Shown in pieces: positions 44,347-55,199 of a stretch of 64,000 nt of DNA. The notes beneath the pieces are model-generated. The model saw only the letters and a list, made by a program, of their open reading frames with translations. It was not told the origin of the DNA and made no database searches. This DNA comes from CBDCVN01 sp965223585. GTDB taxonomy: Bacteria; Deinococcota; Deinococci; Deinococcales; Trueperaceae. A program made the translations under genes and the position numbers. Positions within the stretch are counted from its first letter, which is position 1. The number at the start of each line of letters is the position of its first letter. The DNA lies in contig CBDCWW010000014.1 of NCBI GenBank assembly GCA_965223585.1, positions 124,001 through 188,000 on the forward strand, read 5' to 3'.

Positions 44347-44559
44347 GGTTCTATCTTAGGAAATATTTTGGCAGAAAGTTTTTTTTATTAAGTCAAACTT
44401 GAGCGCATTTATGTTTATTAGACAAAGATAAAAACATTGAAATATAGCTGAAGTAACTTCACATTTTAATGACTCAGATAAGTAAAGGGGGTTTTTCACA
44501 TCACAAGGCGTCAGCCATGTTACAGCTCTAAAGACAAATTTCTTGTTTACTTATTTATT

Positions 44560-46986
44560 ATGGAATGGGAACTCCCTGTTATAGCTTTACGCACTATGGT
44601 GGTTATGCCACGTACATTAGAAAACGTCGACGTTGGTAGGCCTAGGTCAAAACGGGCTTTACAAGAAGCCCAAGGTAGTGATAATCGTGTTTTGCTTTTA
44701 GCGCAACGCGATGCTCAAGTAGACGATCCTACTGGCGAGAATGATCTTTATAATATAGGTACTCTTGGCATTATTAAGCAAGTAATTCGCTTGCCAGATG
44801 ACACATTGCAAGTCCTAGTTGAAGGTCGTGAACGGGTTTCAGTTGAACGTTATTATGTTGGGTCTTCTTTAAGGGCTAGGGTACGTACAGTACCTGAAAC
44901 AAGAGGTGGCCACAATGATGAGGAAGTTCGTGACCTTGTTGAAAAGGTAAAGTCTGCCTTTGAACAGTACATTCAACAAAATAAAAGTTTACGTCTTGAC
45001 TCTTTTCATATAGAAAACCTACGTGGTTTACGCGAACCCGGTTCTTTGGCTGATGTTATTAGCAAATATAGCACTTGGGAAGTCAAGGATAAACAATCAA
45101 TTTTGGAAGAGGCCAATGTTTTTAAACGCCTCGAGTTAATTTATGGCTTTATAGGTCGTGATATAGAACGTTTTGATGCCGAGAAACAGATAAGCGCAAG
45201 AGTCAAAGAGCAAATGGATTCCAACCAGCGTGAGTATTATTTGCGTGAGCAAATGAAAGCAATCCAAAAAGAGTTAGGTAATGAAGAAAATATAAGTGAA
45301 GTTGAAGAGCTGAAAGCTCGAGTAGAAGAAAAAAATCTACCCGAAGAAGCTCACAAACGAGCTCTTAAAGAAATCGAGAGGCTCGAGAAAATGCCCGGTG
45401 GTTCTCCTGAGGCAACAGTTGTTCGTACCTACTTAGACGTTATTTTAGAGCTTCCTTGGAGTGAGTTAGATGATGAGCTTCTTGACATTAACCACAGTGA
45501 AGAAGTTTTAAATGAGGATCACTACGCCTTAAAAGAACCTAAAGAGCGTATCTTAGAATTTTTAGCTGTCAGGCAACTTATTCAAGATAAAGAGGATATT
45601 GACTATAAAGCACCAATCTTGTGTTTCGTAGGCCCTCCCGGTGTTGGTAAAACTTCATTAGGTAAATCTATAGCTAGAAGCTTGAATCGTAAATTCGTTC
45701 GTATGAGCTTAGGTGGTGTGCGTGATGAAGCAGAAATAAGAGGTCACCGCCGTACTTACATAGGTTCTTTGCCCGGGCGTATTGTACAAGGCATGAAAAC
45801 TGCTGGTGCAGTAAACCCTGTCTTTTTGCTTGATGAAATTGACAAAATGACCATGGATTTTCGCGGCGATCCCTCTGCTGCTCTTTTAGAAGTACTTGAC
45901 CCAGAGCAAAATGTGGGTTTCCAAGATCACTACTTAGAAATCCCTTATGACCTATCTAAGGTTATGTTTATCACTACTGCCAACAGTTTATCTCCTATCC
46001 CAAGACCACTTTTAGACCGTATGGAAGTTATTCAGATACCGGGCTATACTTTAAATGAAAAAATAGAGATTGCTCAACGCTACCGCTTGCCTAGGCAAAT
46101 AAAAGATCATGGTTTAGAAGAGAAGATCTTGCTCGAGGAAAGTGCTATTCGTAAAATCATTACTGAGTATACACGCGAAGCAGGTGTGCGTAATTTAGAC
46201 CGCACCATAGCTAAAGTAGCTCGTAAATCTGCCAAGGAATACTTAGATAAATCTTGGAAGGGTATTCTTAAACTTGATGAAGAAAAGGTACGTGAACTTC
46301 TTGGAGTACCACCCTATCGTGATAATCAAGCTGACAAAGAAGAGCAAGTAGGTTTAGCTCATGGTTTAGCATGGACTTCCGTAGGTGGAGTCACTCTCGA
46401 CATCGAGGCCATTGCCGTTGCTGGTAAGGGTAAAGTAAATCTTACTGGTCAACTTGGCGATGTGATGAAAGAATCTGCACAAGCAGGCATTACTTACTTG
46501 CGCAAGCGCAGCGCAGACTTTAACATCCCGGGTGACTTCTATGAAAACACTGATTTACATGTTCATGTTTTAGAAGGAGCTACACCTAAAGATGGTCCTA
46601 GTGCTGGTATTGCTATGGCTACAGCAGTAGTAAGCGCCCTAACAGGCCGTCCCGTACGTGGCGATGTTGCCATGACAGGTGAAATAAGCTTGCGTGGTAG
46701 GGTCTTGCCCATTGGTGGTGTTAAACAAAAGCTTTTAGCAGCCCATCAAGCTGGCATAAAACATGTCGTTATCCCTAAAGCTAATGAGCCTAATTTAGAA
46801 GATGTGCCAGAAGAAATTTTAGCAGACTTGACGGTAACTACTGTTGAGGACTTCGATGAAGTTATAGAGCTTATGCTTTTAGAAAAGAATTCTAAGGATT
46901 CACCAGAAGATGCTTTTATGCCTCCGCCAAATGCAAGTGAGGATGCAAGTATAACAAATACCACCAATACAGTGTCTGTTTCTTGA
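44560..46986 (+). CDS. lon: ATP-dependent protease La (Lon)
   Basis: An 808-residue Lon, full length. The N-terminal substrate domain (about 1-200, ELPVIALRTMVVMP) is followed by a coiled coil. The AAA+ module has Walker A GPPGVGKTSLGKS near 357-369 and Walker B PVFLLDEIDKM. The Ser/Lys protease has KDGPSAGIAMA (Ser near 686) and GGVKQKLLAAHQAG (Lys near 729). It degrades misfolded and regulatory proteins in the cytoplasm. The ATG at 44560 has no obvious ribosome-binding site. An intrinsic terminator follows at 47021. Confidence 0.97.
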   Translation: MEWELPVIALRTMVVMPRTLENVDVGRPRSKRALQEAQGSDNRVLLLAQRDAQVDDPTGENDLYNIGTLGIIKQVIRLPDDTLQVLVEGRERVSVERYYVGSSLRARVRTVPETRGGHNDEEVRDLVEKVKSAFEQYIQQNKSLRLDSFHIENLRGLREPGSLADVISKYSTWEVKDKQSILEEANVFKRLELIYGFIGRDIERFDAEKQISARVKEQMDSNQREYYLREQMKAIQKELGNEENISEVEELKARVEEKNLPEEAHKRALKEIERLEKMPGGSPEATVVRTYLDVILELPWSELDDELLDINHSEEVLNEDHYALKEPKERILEFLAVRQLIQDKEDIDYKAPILCFVGPPGVGKTSLGKSIARSLNRKFVRMSLGGVRDEAEIRGHRRTYIGSLPGRIVQGMKTAGAVNPVFLLDEIDKMTMDFRGDPSAALLEVLDPEQNVGFQDHYLEIPYDLSKVMFITTANSLSPIPRPLLDRMEVIQIPGYTLNEKIEIAQRYRLPRQIKDHGLEEKILLEESAIRKIITEYTREAGVRNLDRTIAKVARKSAKEYLDKSWKGILKLDEEKVRELLGVPPYRDNQADKEEQVGLAHGLAWTSVGGVTLDIEAIAVAGKGKVNLTGQLGDVMKESAQAGITYLRKRSADFNIPGDFYENTDLHVHVLEGATPKDGPSAGIAMATAVVSALTGRPVRGDVAMTGEISLRGRVLPIGGVKQKLLAAHQAGIKHVVIPKANEPNLEDVPEEILADLTVTTVEDFDEVIELMLLEKNSKDSPEDAFMPPPNASEDASITNTTNTVSVS

Positions 46987-47020
46987 CAGTTTTGCATTGA
47001 GCAAAAAGTTTCTCACCTTG

Positions 47021-47050
47021 TAAGGTGCGCATAATGCGCACCTTTTTTTG
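47021..47050 (+). terminator. Intrinsic terminator of lon
   Basis: aaggtgcgcataatgcgcacctttttttg forms a GC-rich stem with a short loop and a run of seven T, about 35 bases after the lon stop. It is a canonical rho-independent terminator. Confidence 0.92.
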
Positions 47051-47693
47051 GTTTGGTAGTCAACCAATAACATGGAGTGTTAGCAACCAACCGATAACAC
47101 GGAATACCGATAACCAACCAATCTGCTAAAAGTGGGTAAAAAATGAACATTAGGGTGGTGAATTTGGTTTACTTTAACACTTATTTGAGTGAGTAAACCC
47201 AAGGGCTTTCTTTTAAGGCGTGCATATTACGTAATTCATAAAAATGAAAAACACCCTATATATTTTTTAACAATATAGGATATGCACTTTTTAGGTTATA
47301 CAGCCGAAAGTTAAAAAGTTCTTTTCCCTACTTTGCTTTGCATATTACGATGGTTGTTTAATCTGGTGGTATCACCCTAGTTTGACCCCTTTATTTAGGG
47401 TATACTTAAGTTGTAAATAAAATCAATTTACTCTGTTTACTTTTAAGTACTCAAATATTTTTATGAGTGATTCTGAGATTATTATTAGTTATTTTTTGAA
47501 TTGTCAAATTCCTAAGCAAATCGCTTTCCTTGAAATATTTTAGAGTGAGGAATAAATTAAAGTAAACGAAAATTTATAGACTAAAAACTACCAATTAATT
47601 TTCTAGTGTGAGTTAAAATAATAACATAATTACTGAATAATGTGCTGTTATTAGCATCTTAGTCTACAGTCGTGAACACATTCAGGTGGCTCA
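47051..47693. other. Long intergenic region before the PAS kinase
   Basis: About 640 AT-rich bases without a credible gene. Imperfect repeats of caaccaat/caaccgataacacgga occur near 47058-47125, and gcatattacg occurs twice (47222 and 47339). The kinase promoter must lie in the 3' part. No RNA structure was recognised. Confidence 0.4.
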
Positions 47694-50600
47694 ATGAATT
47701 TATCCCCAACGATTAAAGCTATCTTTACTCCACCCCAATTTGAAAGTACTGACAAAAATTACCGCACTTACTGGCTCCACAAAGTTCTACTTTCGTTTCT
47801 TTTGTTAAGTATAGCTTACTATATATTCTTAGCTGTAAGATTGCTTAGAGCAACCCCACAAATCCACATTTACCTTATTACTGCAATAGTAATAACCCTA
47901 GTACTTCTTTTTCTAATTCACAAAGGGTTCATTAACTTTGTAAACTGGTTTTTACTTAGCTTTCTCTTCACTTGTAGCGTTTGGGTGACTACAAATTTCT
48001 ACCCAAGCACAATCAATACTGCTACCCTTGGGTTCTTTCTATTAGTTCCGCTTGCTTGGTTCCTTTTAGGTAAACAATATGCTCTACCTACTATTGCTGT
48101 CATTGCAATTGCTCTAGCAGCAATTAATTTCTCCAATAGCGGTAATATCAATTCCACCAACTATACAATCAACTGGTTTGATTGGCCTATATTTATCTGC
48201 ATTATAGTTTTTGCCTACCTACTACAAAAGGCCAATATAGACCTTGTAACTAATAAATTAAAGGCTGAAGCAAATGAAAACTTAGTACAGTACAAAGAAC
48301 AACTTAAACAACTAAAAAAAGAGCTAGAAGTACAAATTACTAAGCGAAAAAAAAGTGAACTTAAGTACCGATCATTATTTGAGAGTGATCAAATAGGCAT
48401 AATTACAACCAGCCCAAAATTTTCTGTTAACGAAGTTAATCCTACTATGTGCTCTTGGCTTGGTTATAGCGAAGATGAAATGCGTCAAATGAGTATTGCT
48501 GATATTACTGTGCCTGAGGATGTAGAATTAAGTCAAGAGCTTGCCAGACAAGTATATCGGCAAGAGATCCCATCTTTTCAGTTGGAGAAAAAGTATAAGC
48601 GTAAAGATGATAATACTGTCAATGCTATAACTACTGTTGGAGCAATCTTTGATGAAGAAAGCAACTATGTTGAAAATATAGCTATAATTACTAATATAAC
48701 TGGTAGGAGAAAGGCAGAAGAAAAGCTTATTGAGAGTGAAGTACGGTTTCGTACTATCTTTGAGCAAAGTGCCCTAGGCATGGTTTTGCTAGATATCAAC
48801 AGCAAAAAACTTACTCAAGTTAATCAAGCTGTTTGTCAAATGTTTGGCTACAGTGTAGAAGAATTACAAGACTTAACCCTTGCCGACATTACACACCCTG
48901 ATGATTTAGAAATAAATTTAGAATTTATTGAAGAACATTTAGAAGGTAAATTATCCGGGTACACCCTCGAGAAACGCTATATCAAAAAAGACGGTGGTAT
49001 TATTTGGGGAAAAGTCAATGTTGTTGCTTTGCGGGATTTGCAAGATAACCCTACTGACTTTTTAGGGATTATAGAAGATATTACTGAGCAAAAACAAATA
49101 CAAGCAGCCCTCTTAGAAGAGAAAAATTTACTACAAAGTCTTATTGATGCTATGCCAAACGGTGTTTTTCTTAAGGACTCCAAAGGTAACTACCAACTCT
49201 ATAATAAGTTCCTAAAATCATTATCCCCACACTCTAATGAATCAATTTTGACAGACTACGATCTGTTTTCTGATGAAGAGCAAATTTTGGCTATAAAAGA
49301 AGAAGATCAGCAAGTAATTAGCAGTAGAAAAAGTGTGAGTAAGGAAACATGTATTAGCCGTGATGGTGAAGATTTTTGCCTTTATGTGACGAAAACCCCC
49401 TTTATAAACCATCAAGGTGAAGTAGTAGGTGTTATTGGTATTAGCCTTGATATTACTAAACAAAAGAAAGCCCAAGAAGAACTACGGCAGGAGCGTACCC
49501 TATTACGTAATTTAATAGATGCTATACCAAGCATTGTTGTTTTTCAAGACACCGAGAGTCGCTACCAGCTTTATAATAAAGCCTTAAAAGAGTTTCCTAG
49601 TTGTCCTGAAAAAATAGTTACAGATTATGATCTTTTTCCTGCAGAGGTGGCTAAAGTAAATCAGGAAGAAGACAAGCAAATACTTGCTAGTAAACAAAGT
49701 TTACATAAAAAAGTATGGGTCTCTATAAATAATGGTGATGGGGAAAAACATTTCATGGATGTGTTCAAGGCACCTTTTATTGATTCTAACGGCGAAGTTT
49801 TAGGCATTATTAGTACAGCACATGATATTACAGAACTCAAACAAGCTGAAGAAGCCCTGCAACATGAACAAGCCTTTTTATACAACTTAATAGATGCTGT
49901 GCCTGTTAATATACAGTTTAAAGATTGTGAAGGCAATTACATAGTTTATAACCAATCAACTAAAGATTTTCCTAATATTAGTGGCAAAAAAGTGGTCACA
50001 GATTATGACTTTTTCCCTGAAGGAACTGTAAAAGTTATTCGAGAAGAAGATCATTACATAATGGATACTAGGCAAAGGGTACATAAAGAAATATGGGTTC
50101 CTACATCTAGTGGTGAGAGTCGTCTAATGGATGTAAATAAAGCTCCTTTTATAACCCCTAATGGAGAGGTTTTAGGGGTTATTAGTATAGCTAATGATAT
50201 CACTGAGTTCAAAAAAACCCAAGAAGCCTTGCAACGTGAGCGCGTCTTTTTAAACCATTTGATAGATACCATACCAAATGTGATCTTTTACCAAGACACA
50301 AAGAGTCACTACCAACTTCTCAATAAAGCTATGAGGGAATTCCCCGGCTTTCCTGAGGAATTAATTACTGGGACAGACTACGATCTTTTTCCTGCAGAGG
50401 TAGCTAAAGTAAATCAGGAAGAAGATAGATATGTGATCGCTAATAAACAAAGTTTACATAAGGAAGGTTGGGTTTCTATAAGAGGCGGCGAGAAACGCTT
50501 TATGGAAGTAGTAAAAACACCTTTTATTGACTCTAATGATGAGGTTGTAGGCATAATTGGTGTTGGTCACGATATAACCGAGTTAAAAGGCATACAAGAA

Positions 50601-53600
50601 GCTGTAGAGCAAGAACATGCTCTTTTACAAAACTTCATAGATGCTATACCTAGTATTGTTGTTTTTCAGGACACTGAAAGTCGCTATCAAATTTATAACA
50701 AGGCCTTAAAAGAATTTCATAATTGTTCAAATGAGGTATTTACAGATTATGATTTTTTCCCTGTAGAAATAGCTGAAAAAAATCAGAAAGAAAACAAACA
50801 GGTAATGGCTAGTAAACAAAGGTTACAGAAAAAGGTATGGTTCCCTATGCATAATGGGGAAGAACGTTTTTTGGACATAATCAAAATGCCTTTTATCACT
50901 CCTAATGGTGAAGTTTTAGGTGTTATTAGTGCAGCACATGATGTTACAGAACTTAAACAAACCCAAGAAGCTTTACAACGTGAACGTTCCTTTTTAAACC
51001 ATTTAATAGATACTATACCAAGTATTATCTTCTACCAAGACACGGAAAGTCATTACCAGCTTCTTAATAAAACCATGAGGAACTTGCCCAACTTTCCCAA
51101 GAAGGTAACTACAGATTATGATCTTTTTCCAGAAGATGTGGCTAAAGCAAATCAAGAAGAAAATAAACAGGTAATTGCTAGTAAGCAAAGCTTACGTAAA
51201 GAAGGCTGGGTTTCTATGCTTGGTGGCGAGAAGCGCTTTATGGAAACAGTAAAAACACCTTTTATTGACTCTAGCGGTAAAGTTATAGGTATTATTGGTG
51301 TTGCTCACGATATAACAGCATTAAAACGTATACAAGAAAAGGCAGAACAAGAGCATGTCTTCTTAGAAAATCTAATAGATGCCATACCCACTGCTATACA
51401 CTTTAAAGATACTGAAGGTCGTTATAAGCTTTATAACCAAACAACAAGGGACTTTCCTAATATCAGTGGCAAACCAGTAGTCACAGATGCTGATTTTTTT
51501 CCTGAAGAGATTGTCAAGGAAATTCGAGAAGAAGATCAGTACATAATGAATAATAGGCAAGACATACGTAAAGAAATATGGGTTTCTACTACTAGTGGTG
51601 AAAAGCGTTTAATGGATGTAATTAAGATACCTTTTATAGCCCCTGATGGTAAAGTTTTAGGGGTTATTAGTATAGCTAATGACATTACAGAACTAAAACA
51701 AATCCAAGAGGATTTGCAAAAAGAACGTGCCTTTTTACGTAATTTAATAGATGCTATACCTAGCATTGTTACTTTTCAGGATACTGAAAGTCATTATCAA
51801 TTCTATAACAAGGCTTTAAAAGAATTTCCAAATTTTCCTAGTGGTGGAATAATTACAGATTATGATGCCTTCCCTGAAGAAGCTGCTAGAGCAAATGAAG
51901 AAGAAGACAAGCTTTTACTTTCTAATGGACAAAGCGTTCGTAAAGAACTTTGGGTTTCTATCAATGATGGTGAAAAGCGTTTTATGGATTTAGTCAAGAC
52001 TCCTCTTACTGATCCTAATGGTGAGTCCTTAGGTATAATCAGTGTGGCACACGATATTACTGAACTACATGAGTACCGTACAAAGCTCGAGCAACTAGTA
52101 AAAGAGCGTACTGATGAACTAATTTTAAGTGAGACACGCTTTCGCACCCTTTTTGAAAAAGCCCCTATTGGCATAGCTTACAACCCACCCGGACAAAAAC
52201 AAGGAAAAATAGGAATTAATAACCAATATCTTTGTAACCTTTTAGGGTATACCCAAAAAGAATTAGATAATTTGACAACGGCAGACATCACACATCCTGC
52301 AGATTTAACTAAGTCTATGGAGTACTTAGCTAGGGCCCAAAATCGACCATCAATTGCCCACACATTTAAGAAACGATATGTAAAGAAAAATGGTGACATA
52401 GTATGGGCAGAGGTAACATTATTAGGACAAGAGCTTGACAATAATGAAACACAAATGATTGTTACTGTAGAAGATATAACTGCTCGCAGAGAGGCTGAAA
52501 CAAATTTACACAATAGACAAATGGAACTGCAATATACAGTTGCAGAGCTTAGAGAAGCCAAAGAAGCAGCTGAGTCTGCTAACAAAGCCAAAAGTGACTT
52601 TCTAGCAAATATGAGTCACGAGTTACGTACTCCTTTAAATGCTATCGTCGGTTTCAGCCAGCTATTGCAGAAAGACCCAATGCTTAGTGAAAAGCAACTC
52701 AAGCAAGTCAATATTATTGACCGTAGTAGCTACCATTTATTGGAACTCATCAATGACATCTTAGAACTTAGCAAAGTAGAAGCTGGAAAAGTTGATATTA
52801 ACCTAGAGGACTTTGATCTGTTTTCTTTAATTGCTGATTTAGAATCATTTTTCCTAGCCAAAACGCAAGAAAAAAAGATAAGCTTTACTACTCAAGTTAG
52901 TCAAGAAGTCCCCAAATTTATTACAACTGACAAACGCAAATTACGCCAAGTATTACTAAATTTAGTTAGCAATGCTATAAAATTTACTAACAGAGGTGGT
53001 GTTTCACTTAAAGTAAACTCTAAACTACTTTCTGATACTACAGGTGAAATAGAAGACCAGCCAATAAGTTTATGCTTTGAAGTAAAGGATACAGGAGTTG
53101 GTATTGCTAAAGAAGAATTAGATAAGCTGTTTCAACCCTTTATGCAAACAGCTAGTGGCAGGAATAAACAAGAGGGTACAGGCTTAGGGTTAACTATTGT
53201 ATCGCGTTATATAGATGTTCTGGGTGGGACAGTAGAAGTACAAAGTGTTGAAAAACAAGGCACTACCTTTACCATCAATTTGCCAGTGACCATAAGCGCT
53301 GAATTTTGTGAGATTAATACTCATAGTCAACATAGCATGCAGTCTACTATTATTGGCCTTGCCAATAATCAACCTAGCTATAGAATCCTCATTATAGAAG
53401 ATAAGGATGAAAATCGTCGGTTACTGTGCGACACGTTAGAGCCACTTGGCTTTACAGTACAGATTGCTGAAAATGGTCAAAAAGGAATAATACTAGCCCA
53501 ATCGTGGCAACCTAACTTAATACTGATGGACATGAAAATGCCTGTTATGGATGGCTATGAAGCAACTAGGCATATTAAAGCACATGCTAACGGTAAAGCT

Positions 53601-53999
53601 CCAATCATTATTGCTCTTACTGCTCAAGCATTTGAAGAAGATCGTCAAAATATCTTGGCTGCTGGCTGCGATGATTTTATAAGAAAACCTTTTATAAGGA
53701 ATGAGTTACTACACACCCTAGCAAGACATTTAAAAATAGAATACCGCTATCTTGAAGATGAGGGGCAAGTAAAACAGATAGAATCAGGTATGGTGCTTTC
53801 TAAAGAAATTTTAGCAAATTTGCCTGCTGACTGGCTCGAGCAATTTGCTGAGGCCGTTCTTAAACTTGATGTCAGATCATTATTAAACCTAATCTCATTA
53901 TTAGAGCCTATTGAAAAAAATCTAGCATCCTTTTTAGAGTCTTTGGCCAAGGCTTATGATTATGACTCATTGCAGAGTTTTATTGAAAAAACTAAATAA
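47694..53999 (+). CDS. Giant hybrid sensor histidine kinase with about 11 PAS domains
   Basis: A 2101-residue membrane kinase. Residues about 28-180 contain six or so hydrophobic helices. Two PAS domains (about 222-335, 346-470) precede eight tandem PAS-like units of about 124 residues (472-1465; LLRNLIDAIPSIVVFQD, VYNQSTKDFPNISGKK), then one more PAS (about 1477-1600). HisKA has His in SHELRTPLNAIVGF near 1641, HATPase has LLNLVSNAIKF, DTGVGI and GTGLGLTI, and a receiver (about 1896-2016) has Asp in LILMDMKMPVMDG. GGTGG precedes the ATG. It is followed by a REC-HD-GYP gene, suggesting phosphotransfer to c-di-GMP turnover. Confidence 0.92.
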   Translation: MNLSPTIKAIFTPPQFESTDKNYRTYWLHKVLLSFLLLSIAYYIFLAVRLLRATPQIHIYLITAIVITLVLLFLIHKGFINFVNWFLLSFLFTCSVWVTTNFYPSTINTATLGFFLLVPLAWFLLGKQYALPTIAVIAIALAAINFSNSGNINSTNYTINWFDWPIFICIIVFAYLLQKANIDLVTNKLKAEANENLVQYKEQLKQLKKELEVQITKRKKSELKYRSLFESDQIGIITTSPKFSVNEVNPTMCSWLGYSEDEMRQMSIADITVPEDVELSQELARQVYRQEIPSFQLEKKYKRKDDNTVNAITTVGAIFDEESNYVENIAIITNITGRRKAEEKLIESEVRFRTIFEQSALGMVLLDINSKKLTQVNQAVCQMFGYSVEELQDLTLADITHPDDLEINLEFIEEHLEGKLSGYTLEKRYIKKDGGIIWGKVNVVALRDLQDNPTDFLGIIEDITEQKQIQAALLEEKNLLQSLIDAMPNGVFLKDSKGNYQLYNKFLKSLSPHSNESILTDYDLFSDEEQILAIKEEDQQVISSRKSVSKETCISRDGEDFCLYVTKTPFINHQGEVVGVIGISLDITKQKKAQEELRQERTLLRNLIDAIPSIVVFQDTESRYQLYNKALKEFPSCPEKIVTDYDLFPAEVAKVNQEEDKQILASKQSLHKKVWVSINNGDGEKHFMDVFKAPFIDSNGEVLGIISTAHDITELKQAEEALQHEQAFLYNLIDAVPVNIQFKDCEGNYIVYNQSTKDFPNISGKKVVTDYDFFPEGTVKVIREEDHYIMDTRQRVHKEIWVPTSSGESRLMDVNKAPFITPNGEVLGVISIANDITEFKKTQEALQRERVFLNHLIDTIPNVIFYQDTKSHYQLLNKAMREFPGFPEELITGTDYDLFPAEVAKVNQEEDRYVIANKQSLHKEGWVSIRGGEKRFMEVVKTPFIDSNDEVVGIIGVGHDITELKGIQEAVEQEHALLQNFIDAIPSIVVFQDTESRYQIYNKALKEFHNCSNEVFTDYDFFPVEIAEKNQKENKQVMASKQRLQKKVWFPMHNGEERFLDIIKMPFITPNGEVLGVISAAHDVTELKQTQEALQRERSFLNHLIDTIPSIIFYQDTESHYQLLNKTMRNLPNFPKKVTTDYDLFPEDVAKANQEENKQVIASKQSLRKEGWVSMLGGEKRFMETVKTPFIDSSGKVIGIIGVAHDITALKRIQEKAEQEHVFLENLIDAIPTAIHFKDTEGRYKLYNQTTRDFPNISGKPVVTDADFFPEEIVKEIREEDQYIMNNRQDIRKEIWVSTTSGEKRLMDVIKIPFIAPDGKVLGVISIANDITELKQIQEDLQKERAFLRNLIDAIPSIVTFQDTESHYQFYNKALKEFPNFPSGGIITDYDAFPEEAARANEEEDKLLLSNGQSVRKELWVSINDGEKRFMDLVKTPLTDPNGESLGIISVAHDITELHEYRTKLEQLVKERTDELILSETRFRTLFEKAPIGIAYNPPGQKQGKIGINNQYLCNLLGYTQKELDNLTTADITHPADLTKSMEYLARAQNRPSIAHTFKKRYVKKNGDIVWAEVTLLGQELDNNETQMIVTVEDITARREAETNLHNRQMELQYTVAELREAKEAAESANKAKSDFLANMSHELRTPLNAIVGFSQLLQKDPMLSEKQLKQVNIIDRSSYHLLELINDILELSKVEAGKVDINLEDFDLFSLIADLESFFLAKTQEKKISFTTQVSQEVPKFITTDKRKLRQVLLNLVSNAIKFTNRGGVSLKVNSKLLSDTTGEIEDQPISLCFEVKDTGVGIAKEELDKLFQPFMQTASGRNKQEGTGLGLTIVSRYIDVLGGTVEVQSVEKQGTTFTINLPVTISAEFCEINTHSQHSMQSTIIGLANNQPSYRILIIEDKDENRRLLCDTLEPLGFTVQIAENGQKGIILAQSWQPNLILMDMKMPVMDGYEATRHIKAHANGKAPIIIALTAQAFEEDRQNILAAGCDDFIRKPFIRNELLHTLARHLKIEYRYLEDEGQVKQIESGMVLSKEILANLPADWLEQFAEAVLKLDVRSLLNLISLLEPIEKNLASFLESLAKAYDYDSLQSFIEKTK

Positions 54000-54092
54000 T
54001 AACTCATAATCTTAATGATTTGATAACAAAGTCGTAAATTTTGCTGTAAAGTAATAAAAACTTCAGTGAAAAACCTCAATACTGGAAAGCAA

Positions 54093-55175
54093 ATGGATGA
54101 TAAACGACAAGCTGATATTCTAATTGTAGATGATGTACACGAAAATCTAAACCTGCTGTCAGAAATTCTAGAAGAACACAATTTTACCGTACGCCCAGCA
54201 CCAAATGGGAAAGTAGCCCTTGCTTCAGCGCAAAGGGATCCGCCTGATCTAGTGCTTTTAGACGTTAACATGCCCAAGATAAATGGTTTTGATGTATGTA
54301 GGCACCTAAAAGCTGATGAACGAACTTGCAATGTACCAATTCTTTTTGTTAGTGCTTTAGGAGAAAGTTTTAATAAAGTAAAGGCCTTTGAAATCGGGGG
54401 CGAGGACTACATTACAAAACCCTTTAGTATAGAGGAAGTATTAGCACGAATAAATCATCATCTTAGTTTATCGCGTTTACAGAAGCAGCTTCTAGAAAAA
54501 AATGAAAGTCTTGCCAAAGAAATAATTGCCCGTAAAACTGTTGAAGCTGAGGTAAAGAAACTTAACGCTAAACTCGAGCAACTCGCACAACAAAGGCAAG
54601 AGGAAATGCTTGAACGCCTAGCTATTGTAGCTGAAAAGCGTGATGATGATACAGGTGAACACACTTTTCGCGTGGGCAACCTATCAGCAAAAATTGCTGC
54701 AGAGGTAGGCTTAAGTGAAAATGAAGTAACTATGTTACGCCAAGCAGCAAGGCTTCATGATATTGGTAAAGTAGCTGTTCCTGATAGTGTCTTACTAAAA
54801 CCCGGCAAACTTACTAAAGAAGAATTTAATACTATGAAACGCCATACCATTGTAGGTGCAGAGATGTTAGCACAAAGCTCTACACCCATCTTGCGCATGG
54901 CAGAACAAATAGCTCACTCACATCATGAACGTTGGGATGGTAAAGGTTATCCTCAAGGGCTTAGAGGAGATGTTATACCTATCTTTGCTCGTATTGTCAC
55001 AGTAGCAGATGTTTTTGATGCCTTAACTAGTAAGAGGCCTTACAAAAATGCTTGGATAGTTGAGGAAGCTATTATTGAAATAGAACGTTGTACTGGTTCT
55101 CAATTTGACCCTAAAGTAGTTGATGGATTTCTTAAAGTTGTATCGGGAAAGAAAATTTTATCTAGTATTTTTTAG
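54093..55175 (+). CDS. Response regulator with HD-GYP c-di-GMP phosphodiesterase
   Basis: A 360-residue protein from the ATG at 54093, chosen because GGAAAG lies 5 bases upstream; a GTG at 54066 would add nine residues. The receiver domain (about 5-120) has Asp in LVLLDVNMPKINGFD and Lys in YITKPFS. A coiled coil (about 130-175) leads to the HD-GYP domain (about 180-350), with HDIGKVAVPD and HHERWDGKGYPQGLRG intact. It should hydrolyse cyclic di-GMP when phosphorylated. The hybrid kinase gene ends 93 bases upstream, and the pair likely forms one signalling route. Confidence 0.92.
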   Translation: MDDKRQADILIVDDVHENLNLLSEILEEHNFTVRPAPNGKVALASAQRDPPDLVLLDVNMPKINGFDVCRHLKADERTCNVPILFVSALGESFNKVKAFEIGGEDYITKPFSIEEVLARINHHLSLSRLQKQLLEKNESLAKEIIARKTVEAEVKKLNAKLEQLAQQRQEEMLERLAIVAEKRDDDTGEHTFRVGNLSAKIAAEVGLSENEVTMLRQAARLHDIGKVAVPDSVLLKPGKLTKEEFNTMKRHTIVGAEMLAQSSTPILRMAEQIAHSHHERWDGKGYPQGLRGDVIPIFARIVTVADVFDALTSKRPYKNAWIVEEAIIEIERCTGSQFDPKVVDGFLKVVSGKKILSSIF

Positions 55176-55199
55176 TTTTTGAGCTTACCACCAATAATA

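Noticed and set aside
47051..47693. Possible non-coding RNA or decayed IS in the long gap before the PAS kinase
   Set aside because: Only short imperfect repeats are visible; no transposase fragments, terminator or paired structure could be supported.
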